Assembly: GCA_036897095.1 (NCBI GenBank)
Contig: JAYMSP010001181.1
Coordinates: 1-35,175, forward strand
DNA length: 35,175 nucleotides
Direction: 5' to 3'
Source of the DNA: Plantago elongata
Taxonomy: Eukaryota > Streptophyta > Magnoliopsida > Lamiales > Plantaginaceae
Each line of letters opens with the position of its first letter. The first letter of the stretch is position 1. The notes beneath the pieces were generated by a model, which saw nothing but the letters and a program-made list of their open reading frames with translations, was not told the origin of the DNA and ran no database searches. This document shows positions 20,801 to 30,785 of this stretch, one piece after another. The position numbers and the translations under genes are program-made.

Positions 20801-22265
20801 CAATATTGCATCTCCAGGTGCAGACCAGACAGTTTACTTTCCTTACACAGAGAATCAAAAGCGGTTCACAACATTTCGTCCAGCCATTGAAGAACTTCTC
20901 TTCAGTAAAGTTGATAACGATGAGCACATGTAAGTTATAAGGTAACAATTTTTCTCAAATCAAAAGGATTTTATCAAGTTTTTTAACACAGCTCTTTTTG
21001 TCTTCTGCCAAGAACAGTGGACACTTAGAAGACAAGAAAAAGCCAATAATATTCTCCATGGCAAGGCTAGATACAGTAAAGAATATCACTGGCCTAACAG
21101 AGTGGTATGGGAAGAACAAAAGGCTCAGAAACTTGGTCAATCTTGTTATTGTTGGTGGTTTCTTTGATCCTTCAAAATCCAATGATAGAGAAGAAGCAGC
21201 AGAGATAAGGAAGATGCACATATTAATAGAGAAGTACCAACTCAGAGGACAAATGAGATGGATAGCTGCTCAAACTGACAAGCAAAGAAATAGTGAACTG
21301 TACCGTAGCATTGCAGACACAAAAGGAGCCTTCATCCAGCCAGCTCTATATGAAGCATTTGGTCTCACAGTAATTGAGGCAATGAATTCTGGTCTACCAA
21401 CTTTTGCAACTAATCAAGGAGGCCCTGCTGAGATAATCATTGATGGGATCTCCGGTTTTCACATTGATCCCAATAATGGAGATGAAGCAAGCAACAAGAT
21501 TGCCAACTTTTTTCAGATATGCAAGGAAGATAGTACACAATGGGACAAGATTTCAGTCCAGGGGTTGCAGCGTATAAATGAATGGTAAATTACTTATGGG
21601 TCAAAGGCTAATTGCTTTTAAAGTTCTAGGAAGTTCCACCACTACTGCAAAATGGAACTGCTGACTAATGCACTACTTGTGTGATATACTTTTCAAGCTA
21701 TACATGGAAGATTTACGCAAATAAACTGCTGAATACGGGATGCATCTATAGCTGCTGGAGGCATTTGTACAGGGCTGAGAAGCAGGCCAAGGGAAGATAC
21801 ATTCAGGCTTTTTATAACCTGCAGTACAGGAACTTGGTATTTTATATATCCATATCTATTAATTTGTTCATACTTATTTTTTGATAATTTAATTTATTCA
21901 TACTTAGCAATAGCAAAGAGTTAACAAAGTTCTCCTGACGAACCTTATACAGGTGAAAAATATGACCATTAAAAAAGAGGTAGTTCCACAGCAAGAGCCG
22001 AAGGAGAGAACAAAGCAATTAATTCCAAGAAGGTAACATCATTTTACCAAGATTCCAAACAAAAAATTGATGTCCTTAAAGAAAAAATAACTAGCTCAAA
22101 TTTATGAATTGATTTGGTAATCTTTTTTTGTCTCAGGCGCTCAACAAATGCGTTGCAAAGGTAACTCTCATGTCTGCCAAAGTTTAGAATTTTCTGCTTA
22201 TTAATAATCAGATATAGTGGCTGAATACTTAATTTGTGTCAATGTGTAGGTTGTTTCGAGTTTGA
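17810..22265 (+). CDS. SUS6: Sucrose synthase, SUS5/SUS6 clade, fifteen exons
   Basis: Sucrose synthase reversibly cleaves sucrose with UDP to UDP-glucose and fructose. Exons: 17810-18046, 18123-18277, 18761-18953, 19049-19167, 19251-19467, 19552-19647, 19966-20139, 20245-20361, 20442-20608, 20705-20929, 21018-21584, 21698-21836, 21953-22032, 22137-22160, 22250-22265; 842 codons, all phases consistent. Seen: N-terminal [20 protein letters not shown] with a possible phosphorylation serine; [17 protein letters not shown] ending at residue 307; [15 protein letters not shown]; the GT-B donor-site pair E679-X7-E687 in [20 protein letters not shown]. The C-terminal extension after residue 802 is basic, split over three short exons (80, 24 and 16 bp) and ends [14 protein letters not shown]. 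That extension and overall similarity place it with SUS5/SUS6, enzymes linked in Arabidopsis to sieve elements and callose. All introns are GT-AG except intron 1, which starts GCATAA. Intron retention there adds only Ala then stop. Confidence 0.93.
18047..18122 (+). other. Noncanonical GC-AG intron 1 of the sucrose synthase
   Basis: The exon sequence ACCACTCAG is followed by GCATAA where a GT donor is expected; the acceptor TTTGCAG and exon 2 (GAAGCAGCAGTTGTTCC) are intact and in frame. GC-AG introns are a known minor class, but usually have a stronger AG|GCAAGT donor. No alternative GT keeps the frame. It is either a weak but functional GC donor or a recent GT-to-GC change. Confidence 0.75.
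18329..18412. repeat. 25-bp direct repeat with 34-bp spacer in SUS intron 2
   Basis: ACCTCCACCATATCCCCCTC plus TATTT occurs at 18329-18353 and again at 18388-18412. The spacer contains GAAACGGCTAAAGGGTGACT. Both copies are identical, so the duplication is young. The spacer looks like inserted or filler DNA, as left by repair of a break. Confidence 0.85.
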
Positions 22266-22584
22266 GTACTTCACAAACAGTGAAGTGGAAGGAATGATGC
22301 ACGAATCTGAGTTCCTGTAATAATTTTACGATATGTACATGAGAGCATATGAAAAGAACATGGAAAAATGTAGTTGTGTGTAATGTATACATATAGAATG
22401 AAATAGCTGTGGATTGAATTTATACATCAGCAGAATGTAATGCAGAAAATTCATAAGGACAAGGTTTGATTGTACCATGAACCTTAATATGGTCATGGCT
22501 CTACTTGACTGATTCAACATACTACATGTCATGTATGTATCAATAGAATGAATCATTTTGCGAATGCAATGTCTAGAGATCTAA
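22266..22584. other. Convergent 3' ends of the sucrose synthase and GT31-like genes
   Basis: Only about 320 bp separate the two stop codons of these tail-to-tail genes, so their 3' UTRs and polyadenylation sites must lie here and may overlap. AT-rich, no other gene seen. Confidence 0.6.
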
Positions 22585-23463
22585 CTATATAGCATAGAGC
22601 TCTGAAGGCTTAATATCTCGGGTTACATTGAAAAAGTCAAGCACATGAAACCATTGATCCCATCTTTTCAATCGATGAACTGCAATAGTATCTGGTATGA
22701 GCTCGTGTGAGCATCTCCCATTAGTCCCAGGATAATCATACATAGCCGGTTTATTGGAAAACCGATTCTTTGCCTTTTTTCCACTATGTAGCCATTGTCC
22801 GACCAGCTTATCCTCTGGCCCAAATGTATTATTGATTGGAATTGACGAGTTTCCAATCCATTCAACAAGGTCCCAAGATAACACGAATCCCATACCGGAC
22901 ATGTAATGCACAAAAGGGTTCATGCTAGGACAAGGTATGACAAACCCATAGTACAAATCAAACCTTGGCAATGGCTTTAGAGATAATGCCAATGGCTTCA
23001 GCCTCATGAACACATCATCATCTGCTTTCATTACATAGTCATACTGGTTTGGGAGTATTTTCGGAAGGCTGGAAAAGTATGTGTAAGTCTTGCCATTATT
23101 CATGTTCTCAAGACAGTTGAGAATAATGATGTCATTGAACCTCATAATCTCGAGGGCTACGAGAACTCGTTGGTCTGGTTTCGTCAGGTTGCAGAAGACA
23201 AATTTGATATCAATTTTTGCAATGGGGGAGGATTGAATCCCATATATAAGGCGGAGAAAGTGGCGGCGATCATAGTTGTCGGCACGGGTGAGAATTCCTA
23301 TTAAGAGGCTGAACTCAGGCTGTGGTGCAGATGTGTTCTGAAGTGGCATGGTTTTAGTGGTGAAAACAGGAGATTTGTATTGGATTGTGAAGAATATAAA
23401 GAAGAGAAAGAGAACAACGGTGAAAACAGAAAATGTAGCTCGAATTAGTCTTAGCTTGAGCAT
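22585..23463 (-). CDS. GT31-family galactosyltransferase-like type II membrane protein
   Basis: Intronless, 292 residues. Residues about 9-27 form a hydrophobic segment after a short basic N-terminus, the signal anchor of a Golgi type II membrane protein. The lumenal part has the pattern of the Galactosyl_T (GT31) family, which includes beta-1,3-galactosyltransferases: FSLLIGILTRADNYDRRHFL near 51-70, the metal/nucleotide-sugar DxD-type motif in MKADDDVFMRL (DDD at 148-150), YMSGMGFVLSWDLVEWI near 187-203 and FGPEDKLVGQWL near 214-225. Such enzymes extend galactan chains on arabinogalactan proteins or other glycans; the acceptor here cannot be told. It is a little shorter than many plant members, but start and stop look natural. 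It lies tail to tail with the sucrose synthase, with no evident functional link. Confidence 0.85.
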   Translation of the reverse strand: MLKLRLIRATFSVFTVVLFLFFIFFTIQYKSPVFTTKTMPLQNTSAPQPEFSLLIGILTRADNYDRRHFLRLIYGIQSSPIAKIDIKFVFCNLTKPDQRVLVALEIMRFNDIIILNCLENMNNGKTYTYFSSLPKILPNQYDYVMKADDDVFMRLKPLALSLKPLPRFDLYYGFVIPCPSMNPFVHYMSGMGFVLSWDLVEWIGNSSIPINNTFGPEDKLVGQWLHSGKKAKNRFSNKPAMYDYPGTNGRCSHELIPDTIAVHRLKRWDQWFHVLDFFNVTRDIKPSELYAI

Positions 23464-24215
23464 CCTCTGTTATTTGCGGCCTTTGGCATACATGGTAGAT
23501 GTTCATGTAGTTAAAGTACATAGTCAGAGTGCATAAACATTTAGCTTGTTAAACAATGTGAATAAAGTGTAGAGTTGGGCTTTTGTCATGAGGGAAGTGG
23601 AGGAAAGCGATGAGAGAAGTTAGAACACATGAGAAAGCAAAGGTAGGGAACTAAGCATCATGGGAAAAAGTAAAGCACCTAGGCCATTACAAATGTGAGG
23701 CGCCATCATATATTTACCAGGAAATGAAGTCAAAAATCCTATAGCTCAATATATCCGTGTCAATAACAACTTTTACATTTCAAGTAACGAAGTAGCCACA
23801 GTTTTCATCAAAGTAACTCATATAGATTACATTTCTACACGTATCCTTCTATAATCAGAAACAAGTTCTGAATGTCTCAAGACTCTCAACATAACCATGT
23901 ACATCATAATGCAAAACGAGTAGAAGCAATGATTAATATGTAGATTGACTTACAAATGCTTTAAACGCCACCAGGCACAGCAGAGAGATGTATGTACTAT
24001 ATGTCAACTTTATTACTTGCGTTTTCACGCTACATCCTCCAAACGCTGCACGATGATAAATACGGAAGAACAGAGTTAATAAAGCAATTGGAGTAGCAAG
24101 CTTATATTTCATTTCAATTCATGAACCTAAAACAGCATAGCATATTTTCCCCAATTCGTTACAATTCGATACACATAAAATGAACGAGCAACAAAACATC
24201 ACCATGATCAAACAG
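23464..24215. other. Intergenic DNA between the GT31-like and NFU genes
   Basis: Contains the upstream region of the GT31-like gene and the 3' flank of the NFU gene, both on the minus strand. No open frame of interest, no repeat and no convincing TATA box was recognised. Confidence 0.5.
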
Positions 24216-24848
24216 CTAGCCGGTAAGCTGAACATCCACAATATCCGGAAACCTCTCCTTGATAGCAGCCTTAACACCAGACCCAATCGACTCTGGTCCA
24301 ACATACTTCACGACGCAATCGCCGCCATCAATCGACAAAACCTCGACGCTACCACCGTAATTCTTAATCGCAGGCCTCAAAATATCCAAATGAGCGTTCA
24401 CCGCCTCAACAGTCGTCTCAGAGACCTGCTCATTGTTCACCTGGCAAATATCCTTGATCGAATCACCGAATTTCTCCTTGAGAACCTTCTCGATCCCCAT
24501 TTTCATGGTGGTGGTCGAGCTAGGGCAGCTGCCGCAGGCTCCCTGGAGCTGGAGCGAAACGACACCGTTCTCGACGGAAACGACATCGACGTTTCCACCG
24601 TCGGCGATGAGGTAGGGGCGGACGCTTTCGAGGACTTTGTCGACGTTTTCGGCGGTGAGGTCGAATTGATCGGCGGAGTAGAGGCTCGAGGTGGAGGATT
24701 TGATTGAGGTGGTGTTGAGATGGAGTTGTTTGGGTGGAGTGAGATTGAGTGAGACTGATGATGATTGGATTGGATGGATTTGGCGAGTGATTAGGGGTTT
24801 GGTGAGTGGGATTTGGGAGAAGATGAAGCTCGTGGACGCCATTGCCAT
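24216..24848 (-). CDS. NFU1: Plastid NifU-like iron-sulfur cluster scaffold, NFU1-like
   Basis: NFU proteins bind and hand on [4Fe-4S]/[2Fe-2S] clusters to plastid apoproteins in the SUF pathway. The 210-residue frame is intronless. Residues 1 to about 55 are rich in Ser/Thr with few acids, as in a chloroplast transit peptide. The first NifU C-terminal domain (about 65-130) has the cluster-binding CxxC in LQGACGSCPSSTTTMKMGIE (Cys105, Cys108). The second, degenerate domain (about 145-210; VEAVNAHLDILRPAIKNYGG) lacks the cysteines, as in plant plastid NFU1-3. The sequence VDVVSVENGVVSLQLQG and the form of the second domain fit NFU1 better than NFU2 or NFU3. The GC-rich coding strand creates a 175-codon antisense open frame that is not a gene. 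Confidence 0.93.
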   Translation of the reverse strand: MAMASTSFIFSQIPLTKPLITRQIHPIQSSSVSLNLTPPKQLHLNTTSIKSSTSSLYSADQFDLTAENVDKVLESVRPYLIADGGNVDVVSVENGVVSLQLQGACGSCPSSTTTMKMGIEKVLKEKFGDSIKDICQVNNEQVSETTVEAVNAHLDILRPAIKNYGGSVEVLSIDGGDCVVKYVGPESIGSGVKAAIKERFPDIVDVQLTG

Positions 24849-24898
24849 TGATGTTTCTTCTCTCTGTTTGTTCCGAGCTCGAGCCCCCTCGTGGCCTC

Positions 24899-24906
24899 CT
24901 ATTTAT
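24899..24906 (-). promoter_or_regulatory. Possible TATA box of the NFU gene
   Basis: ATAAATAG on the minus strand, about 50 bp before the start codon, would give a leader of some 20-25 bp. The placement is plausible, but the match is weak. Confidence 0.3.
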
Positions 24907-25259
24907 TCATTTTCTCCATGTTTACAAATACAGAATATATTTTTGAATGGTTTAACTTCAAATATCTTGTGGTATTTTGAAGCACCTACTCATTTAAAAT
25001 CGGAACGGAGGTAAATCAAAATCGAAACTTCGACTAGATCGGCCATTCAGTGTGATCATACATGTTGAGGATTCTCGATTCTTTAAAACTATAGTAGTAA
25101 CCAAGAATTGCATGTATATTGTTAATTTGGTGTTACCTCTTGGGAACTAAGTATAAAAGATGAATATCAATGTTGATAAATAATATAAGTGTTATTATTT
25201 CTTCGAGGGTGAGTACATGGAAAGTATATATGAAAATATCAATAGAATTGATATGTACT
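24907..25259. other. Intergenic DNA upstream of NFU
   Basis: AT-rich promoter-side sequence with no open frame, repeat or gene recognised. Confidence 0.45.
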
Positions 25260-25467
25260 AAAGAGTCCGTCTCCGCTCTAACATGATCTGAGACGCACTA
25301 AAATGATCTCTCAAGCTAGGACGGTCACGAAGTGTTCCGAGCCAAACGATGAAGTTCCGACCCGCAATACTTATGGTCCGAAGCAACAGATTCAACCCCT
25401 GAACCTAGAACTATAGCCATCTTTGTTGAAGTGTGGTCCGATCCTCCATTGATCCGACCCCAGGTTG

Positions 25468-26283
25468 TAGGGGTGATCATTCGGATTAATCCGATCCCAT
25501 CCGAACTTCGGATCAATCCGAAGTTTCAGACTAACTGAGGGTCGATCCAGAATCCGATCCGAATGGTTCAGATCGGATTCGGATTAATCCGTCCCAGATC
25601 GGATTAATCCTAAATTAATCCGAAAATTAAAAAATTACAATTTCAAAAAAATAAAGCTCGACCTAGTCGACCGAGACTGACGCAGAGACCTTATCGACCG
25701 AGACGCCTAGAGCGAGACCGACTGACGCCTGACGGGATGACGGGAAGTTGGGAATGACGTCGCCGATCGTCCGAGAGAGGAGAGAAAGTGTATCGAGTCG
25801 GAGACTGAAAATTGGGACTTGGGAGAATGACGGGTGACGGCTGTGAAACCGAAAGCATTAGCCACCGATTGTCGACCGAAACCGATGACGGGCTGGAGAG
25901 TCGGAGACTGAAAATTGGGACTTGGGAGAATGACGGGTGACGGGACTGAATGAGTGAGGGGAGACTGGAGAGCCGGAGACTGAAAATTGGGACTTGGGAG
26001 AACTGGAGATGGGAGAAGATAGTGACCATGGCGGCTGGGAGAAGAGAATGACCATGGCTGGGACTGAAAATTGATGACTGCTGAGAGAGAGACATAGGGT
26101 TAGTGGATTTTTTTTATATATATTTCGGATTATTCGAATATCCGACGGATTTAATCCGATCCGACCCGAAATCCGAAAAACTAAAAAATGCCAATCTGAA
26201 ATTCGATCCAGTATAGCGGATCGGATCGGATTGTCGGATTTTCGGTCCAGATTTTCGGTTTTCGGATTTTTTGGTCACCCTTA
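25468..26283. mobile_element. hAT-like element with perfect 8-bp target duplication (816 bp)
   Basis: The element begins TAGGGGTGATC and ends GGTCACCCTTA, near-perfect inverted repeats. It is flanked by CCAGGTTG at 25460-25467 and again at 26284-26291, an 8-bp duplication diagnostic of the hAT superfamily. The subterminal ~150 bp on each side are packed with TCCGAAT/CGGATTAATCCG motifs in both orientations. The interior shows local duplications (GAGACTGAAAATTGGGACTT appears three times) and no transposase, so it is non-autonomous. Confidence 0.9.
25795..26005. repeat. Threefold ~35-bp direct repeat inside the hAT-like element
   Basis: GGAGACTGAAAATTGGGACT followed by TGGGAGAA occurs at about 25800, 25904 and 25976; after the first two it runs on into TGACGGGTGACGG. 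The spacing is uneven (about 104 and 72 bp), which suggests successive internal duplications. Confidence 0.85.
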
Positions 26284-26830
26284 CCAGGTTGTACTTTACG
26301 ACATCAATCCTCAATAGTTGTACTTGGGTCCGTGCTGGAGACACGCCTCCTAGTTCCGGCGCCACGTGCCTCCATATCGCTAGTCCAACATAACTCTGAG
26401 CTGTCAGAGCCAAACCTCCGGTGGAATTGCCCTATAAATACAGAGCATTTATGCCTCATAAATGTAAGCAACTACCACTAGATATACTACTCTCTAGACT
26501 TTGGAGGACTGAGCCCGAGCTCTTCAGCCTCTAAATACGTAAAGTTCGAGCCCGATTTGTCTAAGGCAAACCAGCTCAAAAGGGTCTAACCCCTTCTCCT
26601 TTTCTATACTGCAAGATTCAAGTGTTGGCTCTTCGAAACACTCTCACCTCGGACCAATCATCTCCTTGGACATATCATTGCCTCGACCTTACCTCGACTC
26701 GGAATCTCAGAAGAGAAGATATCCAAACTGTGACCTTACGAACCAAGACTTATCCTCTCGCCTAAAAAAACTTACTCAATGAACTAAGAAGCACTAGCCT
26801 TTGCTAAATCAACAGACTTTACCTTAACCG

Positions 26831-27637
26831 GATATGTACCTTATTAAGGGTATATAATTACATATGCTGCAGTTTCTCTATTTTAATTAAGTTGAGCCAG
26901 TTGCATTTTTTAAATTATTAAGGTTCTAACCGACTCTAAATAGAGTTGACAATTACCTTAATTATCCACTTAACTAACTTGCTTTCATCTATTTATAACA
27001 GATTAAATTTATTACCATAACTCTCATATTTGTATGCTCATTGAGTATTCAATTTCATTAGATCAACATCAATCCGACTAAATTGAGCTTTTATTTCTGT
27101 TTTCTTTTTTTCCTTGTTCTTTACTCTCACACAAATAAATTAAAGTACCTCTTTAAGGGTGGTCCTTAAGAAACGCACTCATGGTCCGATCCTAACGTCA
27201 ATATTGTTCACCTGTAAACCATAAAATTAATTGATTACTATTGTTTCAAACAATAGGTTGAATGTTCGAATTACTTTTGCCCTTCAAAAAAAATTATAAA
27301 TATTCCACTATCAACAACTAGATCTTAAACATCCATGCAGTTTGTAACTGTAACAACTTTACCAGAAGAACAACAGTGGTCAAAGAATTCAATAAAATGG
27401 ACAGCCTTTAGATATTACAAGTACAAATTCACTGAAAAGTTTGTCAAATTCAATAAAGTTACATGAGTATATAGTATAGCCTACAGTAAACCAATGTCAT
27501 TTCCCTCCAATTTTGCCAATACAACTAAACCAAAGGTGAAAAAAGTAGTAACATATTGTTAAAAGCCTAACCAAATTACCCCTTTGTAATTCTAAAATTA
27601 CACTTAGCCAATAATAGTAAACTGGCCAATAGTGTAA
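26831..27637. other. Intergenic DNA downstream of the NAC gene
   Basis: AT-rich. Near 27240-27290 the sequence GGTTGAATGTTCGAATTACT...CCCTTCAAAAAAAA resembles the box B and tail of a tRNA-derived SINE, but the 5' half is not convincing. The right part should contain the NAC 3' UTR. No gene seen. Confidence 0.4.
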
Positions 27638-30556
27638 TCACCAAATTGGCAAATGAACCCAGAGTAATGTTGAAGTATTAAGGCCATCAAAAGCTTCTGA
27701 ATTTCTATCCAAACTTATATGAGATTTTGCAATCTTCATATTCATCAATTTCAACACGTTCCTTGAGAACGTTGCCAGTTTTTCCGATAGGCTTTTGTCG
27801 ACCTTAGGCATTACCGATTTCACTATTGGAAGTTGTTGCATCGTTGGAGGATTCACATGGACTTGAACAGTTGTTGAAGGCACCACCTTGTGATAGAATG
27901 TCTTGGGTGCTTGTCGTGTTGAAACAAGAAATCCATGATTGGTTTCGAACTTTTCATAAATCTCAAAGTTTGGGGTGCTCGAGAAATCATCAAGATCTCC
28001 ATGATCATCCAAGAAGTTGTTGCTTGTGTTGTCATTCACTAGCCCGATTGAGATGTTGTCATTCCCCTCTGAGTTGATGAATGCATTGAAGTGCTGGTTG
28101 CTAGTTTCTCCTGCACATATAATTCAAGTATCCACTGTCAGCTAACTATTAGTGAAAGTAATTATAAAATGATGGTTGCATGCTAGTTTCAGATGGAAAT
28201 TAGAATATGGCAAGAACCTTGATCTCTCTGAGTATTGGTAATGTTATCAATTGGAACTGTCTTGAAGTCATCAGAAAAGGCCTGCCAAGGAAAAAATTTG
28301 GTTACATGTAAATTAATTTTGTTATTCTTTTTGCATAAACATATTCTACAACAGTTGATGAAATTATTGGAAATTCACCTTTTCAAGTTCTTTGTTTGAC
28401 ATGCCAACCCATCTCAAGTTTTCCACCATTCTGTCGGTACTCCTGAAAACATCGTCCTTCTGATCAGTAATTTCAACCGAGCGGTTATTTTGTTCATGTG
28501 TCATACTGTTGGTCATGTACTTATTATTGCCAGTCATCTCAGAGTCATCTTCATTCAGGAAGAACGTGAAGTTGTCGACAGGAGCATAATCAATTCCTCC
28601 AAATGTATCTTGATTTTGTAGATTTTGGGAAGCTTGAGCCACAGATAGGATTTCCTGTACTATATCAGGTTGCTGCATGTTTGTGTTCCCATACTGGATT
28701 AGTGAACTTGAATTTGACATGATCCTTGGATCACTAGCAAAGTTTGCTTGAGGAAAATCCCGGACCTCGAGTGGGGGTAATGTGAACCGATGTTGTAATC
28801 TTGCACACTCTAATGCTATGTCAACCTGCAGATTATTTAAAAGCAATGTATAAGTATACAAGTATATAAGTTTATAATTATTTAGAGCCGATCAATCGAG
28901 CATAATTAGTTTACCTTGGATGGAGGATATGGGATAGGAGCACAGTTGGCATATGGATTTCCAAAGCCAAATGCCTCATCAGACAGATATTGTGTCCATC
29001 TTACATCATTTGATGGAGCTGTGCTCATATTGATCATCGGATTAGATGACGATGAGGCAAATTGCATAGGCAAGTTGGATGTATCAAGATCATCAGATCT
29101 TCCTTCAGAATACATCTGATCAATGCTAGAGGATCGTTGATCACTCGCTGAATTAACGTATTGGTCCCCAGCTTTCGGAAAGTTCAAACTCTTCTTGAAT
29201 ATACGGCAAAGCGCATAAGCATCCTGTGAAGTTGGGATATAATTTACACATTAATTATCAACAAATTTTAATTTTAAAGAAATCTACTACTACAGTTTTT
29301 CTTTTTTACACTACATACCTGTAAGCCATTGTTGATTTCACATTCTCTCTCGTCCAAGCGATACTCATGCATGACCCAATCGGTACGAGATCCATGAGGT
29401 GCCCTCCCTCTGTAGTAAACTAGGGTTTTCTTCATTCCAACAGCCCTCATCTGTGAATTGACCTTCCTGTCTTTCCCTGTGGCCTTCCAGTACCCAGCTT
29501 TCGTTGCACGATTTGTCCTTGAACCGTTTGGATATTTACGGTCCCTTGGACTAAAGAAGTACCATTCAAGATCTTTGCTGGGAAGCAATGATTTTCCTGT
29601 ACAATCAAAATTACATGACATATTAGCTAAACATATACAGGTGAGGTAGTACATAAAGATATAACACCATCATGTATTGTACTTCTTTGAGACATGCTCA
29701 TCTTCTAATAATTACTAATATGTACACAGTAATTATAAATTAGACTGATAGATGGAATTAAAGTGGACTTAGCCCAAAAGGGTTATGCGGCAATGAATGT
29801 TCCTTTCTTTGCTTTTTTGACTTGAGGAGAAGAGAAATATTGCCTTGAGAACACAAGTATATCTATCTTTGTGAATTGTGATTGACAGAAGCTGAAAAGA
29901 TGTAGGGACCAAGAACAAGCTTCCTTTAATAAACTGTTCTAAATTGCAAACAACAAAAGTGCATTTGACTGGTTATGTAAAGCAAATTCTTGATCTATGT
30001 TGGATAAAATAGCTAGAAATTAAGCTAATCATTCATCCCCAAGAAAGAAAGAAAAAAGCATATGTTAATAAAATTAAAAAATTAACTTTAACATATATCA
30101 AACATATTCATACATATATGTATTTGAAGCCTTTCACAGGCTAATTAAATTAAATATGAAGATGGCCTATAGAGTTGTTAATTGTTATGCTTTTCTTGCT
30201 TGCTACTTTTGTTTAAACCATTTTACTTGCCAATTGTCCAATCTTATTCCATATAGTCATACTATAGTTTAATAATCATCTACAGTATATACCTGCAGGA
30301 ATGTCTTTAACATAACAGCTTCTATAATTAAATTATGCATGTTGATGTATAATCAAATTAAAGAAGGAGAAGATATGATGATTAAGGATTACTACAGACC
30401 TGGCAAGTCCCATGGTTCACACTTGTAAAGATCAACTTCAGGAATGATCTCCAGCTCGATGTGTCGTCCATTGATCTTGCGATTGAGATAATACGCAACG
30501 AGTTCCTCATCCGTTGGATGGAACCGGAAACCAGGAGGCAATGAAACTGGTGACAT
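27638..30556 (-). CDS. NAC086: NAC-domain transcription factor, NAC045/NAC086 type, six exons
   Basis: Plant-specific DNA-binding transcription factor. Exons (minus strand): 30556-30400, 29596-29319, 29223-28915, 28825-28379, 28281-28218, 28110-27638; all GT-AG, consistent phases, 576 codons. The NAC domain fills residues 6 to about 155 in the usual subdomains: [20 protein letters not shown] (A), [17 protein letters not shown] (B), [20 protein letters not shown] with [16 protein letters not shown] (C), [20 protein letters not shown] (D) and [12 protein letters not shown] (E). The long, Asn/Ser/Asp-rich C-terminal 420 residues are a likely activation region without membrane segment. The start [10 protein letters not shown] and the [10 protein letters not shown] stretch match the NAC028/NAC045/NAC086 group, in which NAC045/086 drive sieve-element enucleation in Arabidopsis. 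PSY, about 27 kb away, is also near NAC086 in Arabidopsis. The paralogue assignment is inference. Confidence 0.92.
29597..30399 (-). other. Intron 1 of the NAC gene (803 bp)
   Basis: Lies within the NAC domain between DLPG and KSLLPSK, with donor GTCTGT and acceptor GTACAG. AT-rich, with no open frame or transposon end recognised. Confidence 0.8.
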
Positions 30557-30704
30557 ATTATATGAACACAAACTAGCTGTAAAAATGAAATGATCTTTAA
30601 AAGTGTTTAGTGCTGAGTTCCAAAGAGCTAGCCTCTAGCAAGAAATGATAGAGACAAGTACTCTTTGGCCTGAATGAGGAAGTTTGCGAAGTAGGTATTC
30701 GATC

Positions 30705-30711
30705 TTTTATA
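30705..30711 (-). promoter_or_regulatory. Probable TATA box of the NAC gene
   Basis: TATAAAA within CTCTATAAAAGATCG on the minus strand, about 150 bp upstream of the start codon, implying a leader of roughly 120 bp. Just upstream on the same strand (30712-30785) lies a pyrimidine-rich CTTCTTCTTCTTCTCTCTCT-like tract, common in plant core promoters. Confidence 0.55.
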
Positions 30712-30785
30712 GAGATAGAGAGAGAGAAGAAGAAGAAGAAGGAGAGACAAAAAGAGAGGGAGGTTTCAGAAGAAGAAGATGGAGG

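Larger units (their letters stand above)
25260..26830. mobile_element. LTR-like sequence, split by a hAT-like element
   Basis: On both sides of the inserted element the DNA is GC-richer than the surroundings and low in long open frames. To the right it carries CCCTATAAATACAGAGCATT (TATA at 26433-26440), then CTCTCTAGACTTTGGAGGAC and GAGCCCGAGCTCTTCAGCCT, the arrangement of promoter and early transcript seen in Ty3/Gypsy-type plant LTRs. No primer-binding site, internal region or second LTR was found, so a solo LTR is the simplest reading. Borders are approximate. Confidence 0.45.

Noticed and set aside
20955-21221. 88-codon minus-strand frame
   Set aside because: Antisense to the conserved exon 11 of the sucrose synthase.
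24180-24707. 175-codon plus-strand open frame
   Set aside because: Lies wholly antisense to the NFU1-like gene. The sense strand has conserved NifU domains and a CxxC motif, and the antisense protein has no recognisable domain.
25691-26095. 134-codon Ser-rich minus-strand frame
   Set aside because: Falls inside the hAT-like element and its Ser/Pro repeats come from the threefold internal DNA repeat.
27240-27290. tRNA gene or complete SINE
   Set aside because: A box B-like GGTTGAATGTTCGAATTAC is present, but no cloverleaf or box A could be built.
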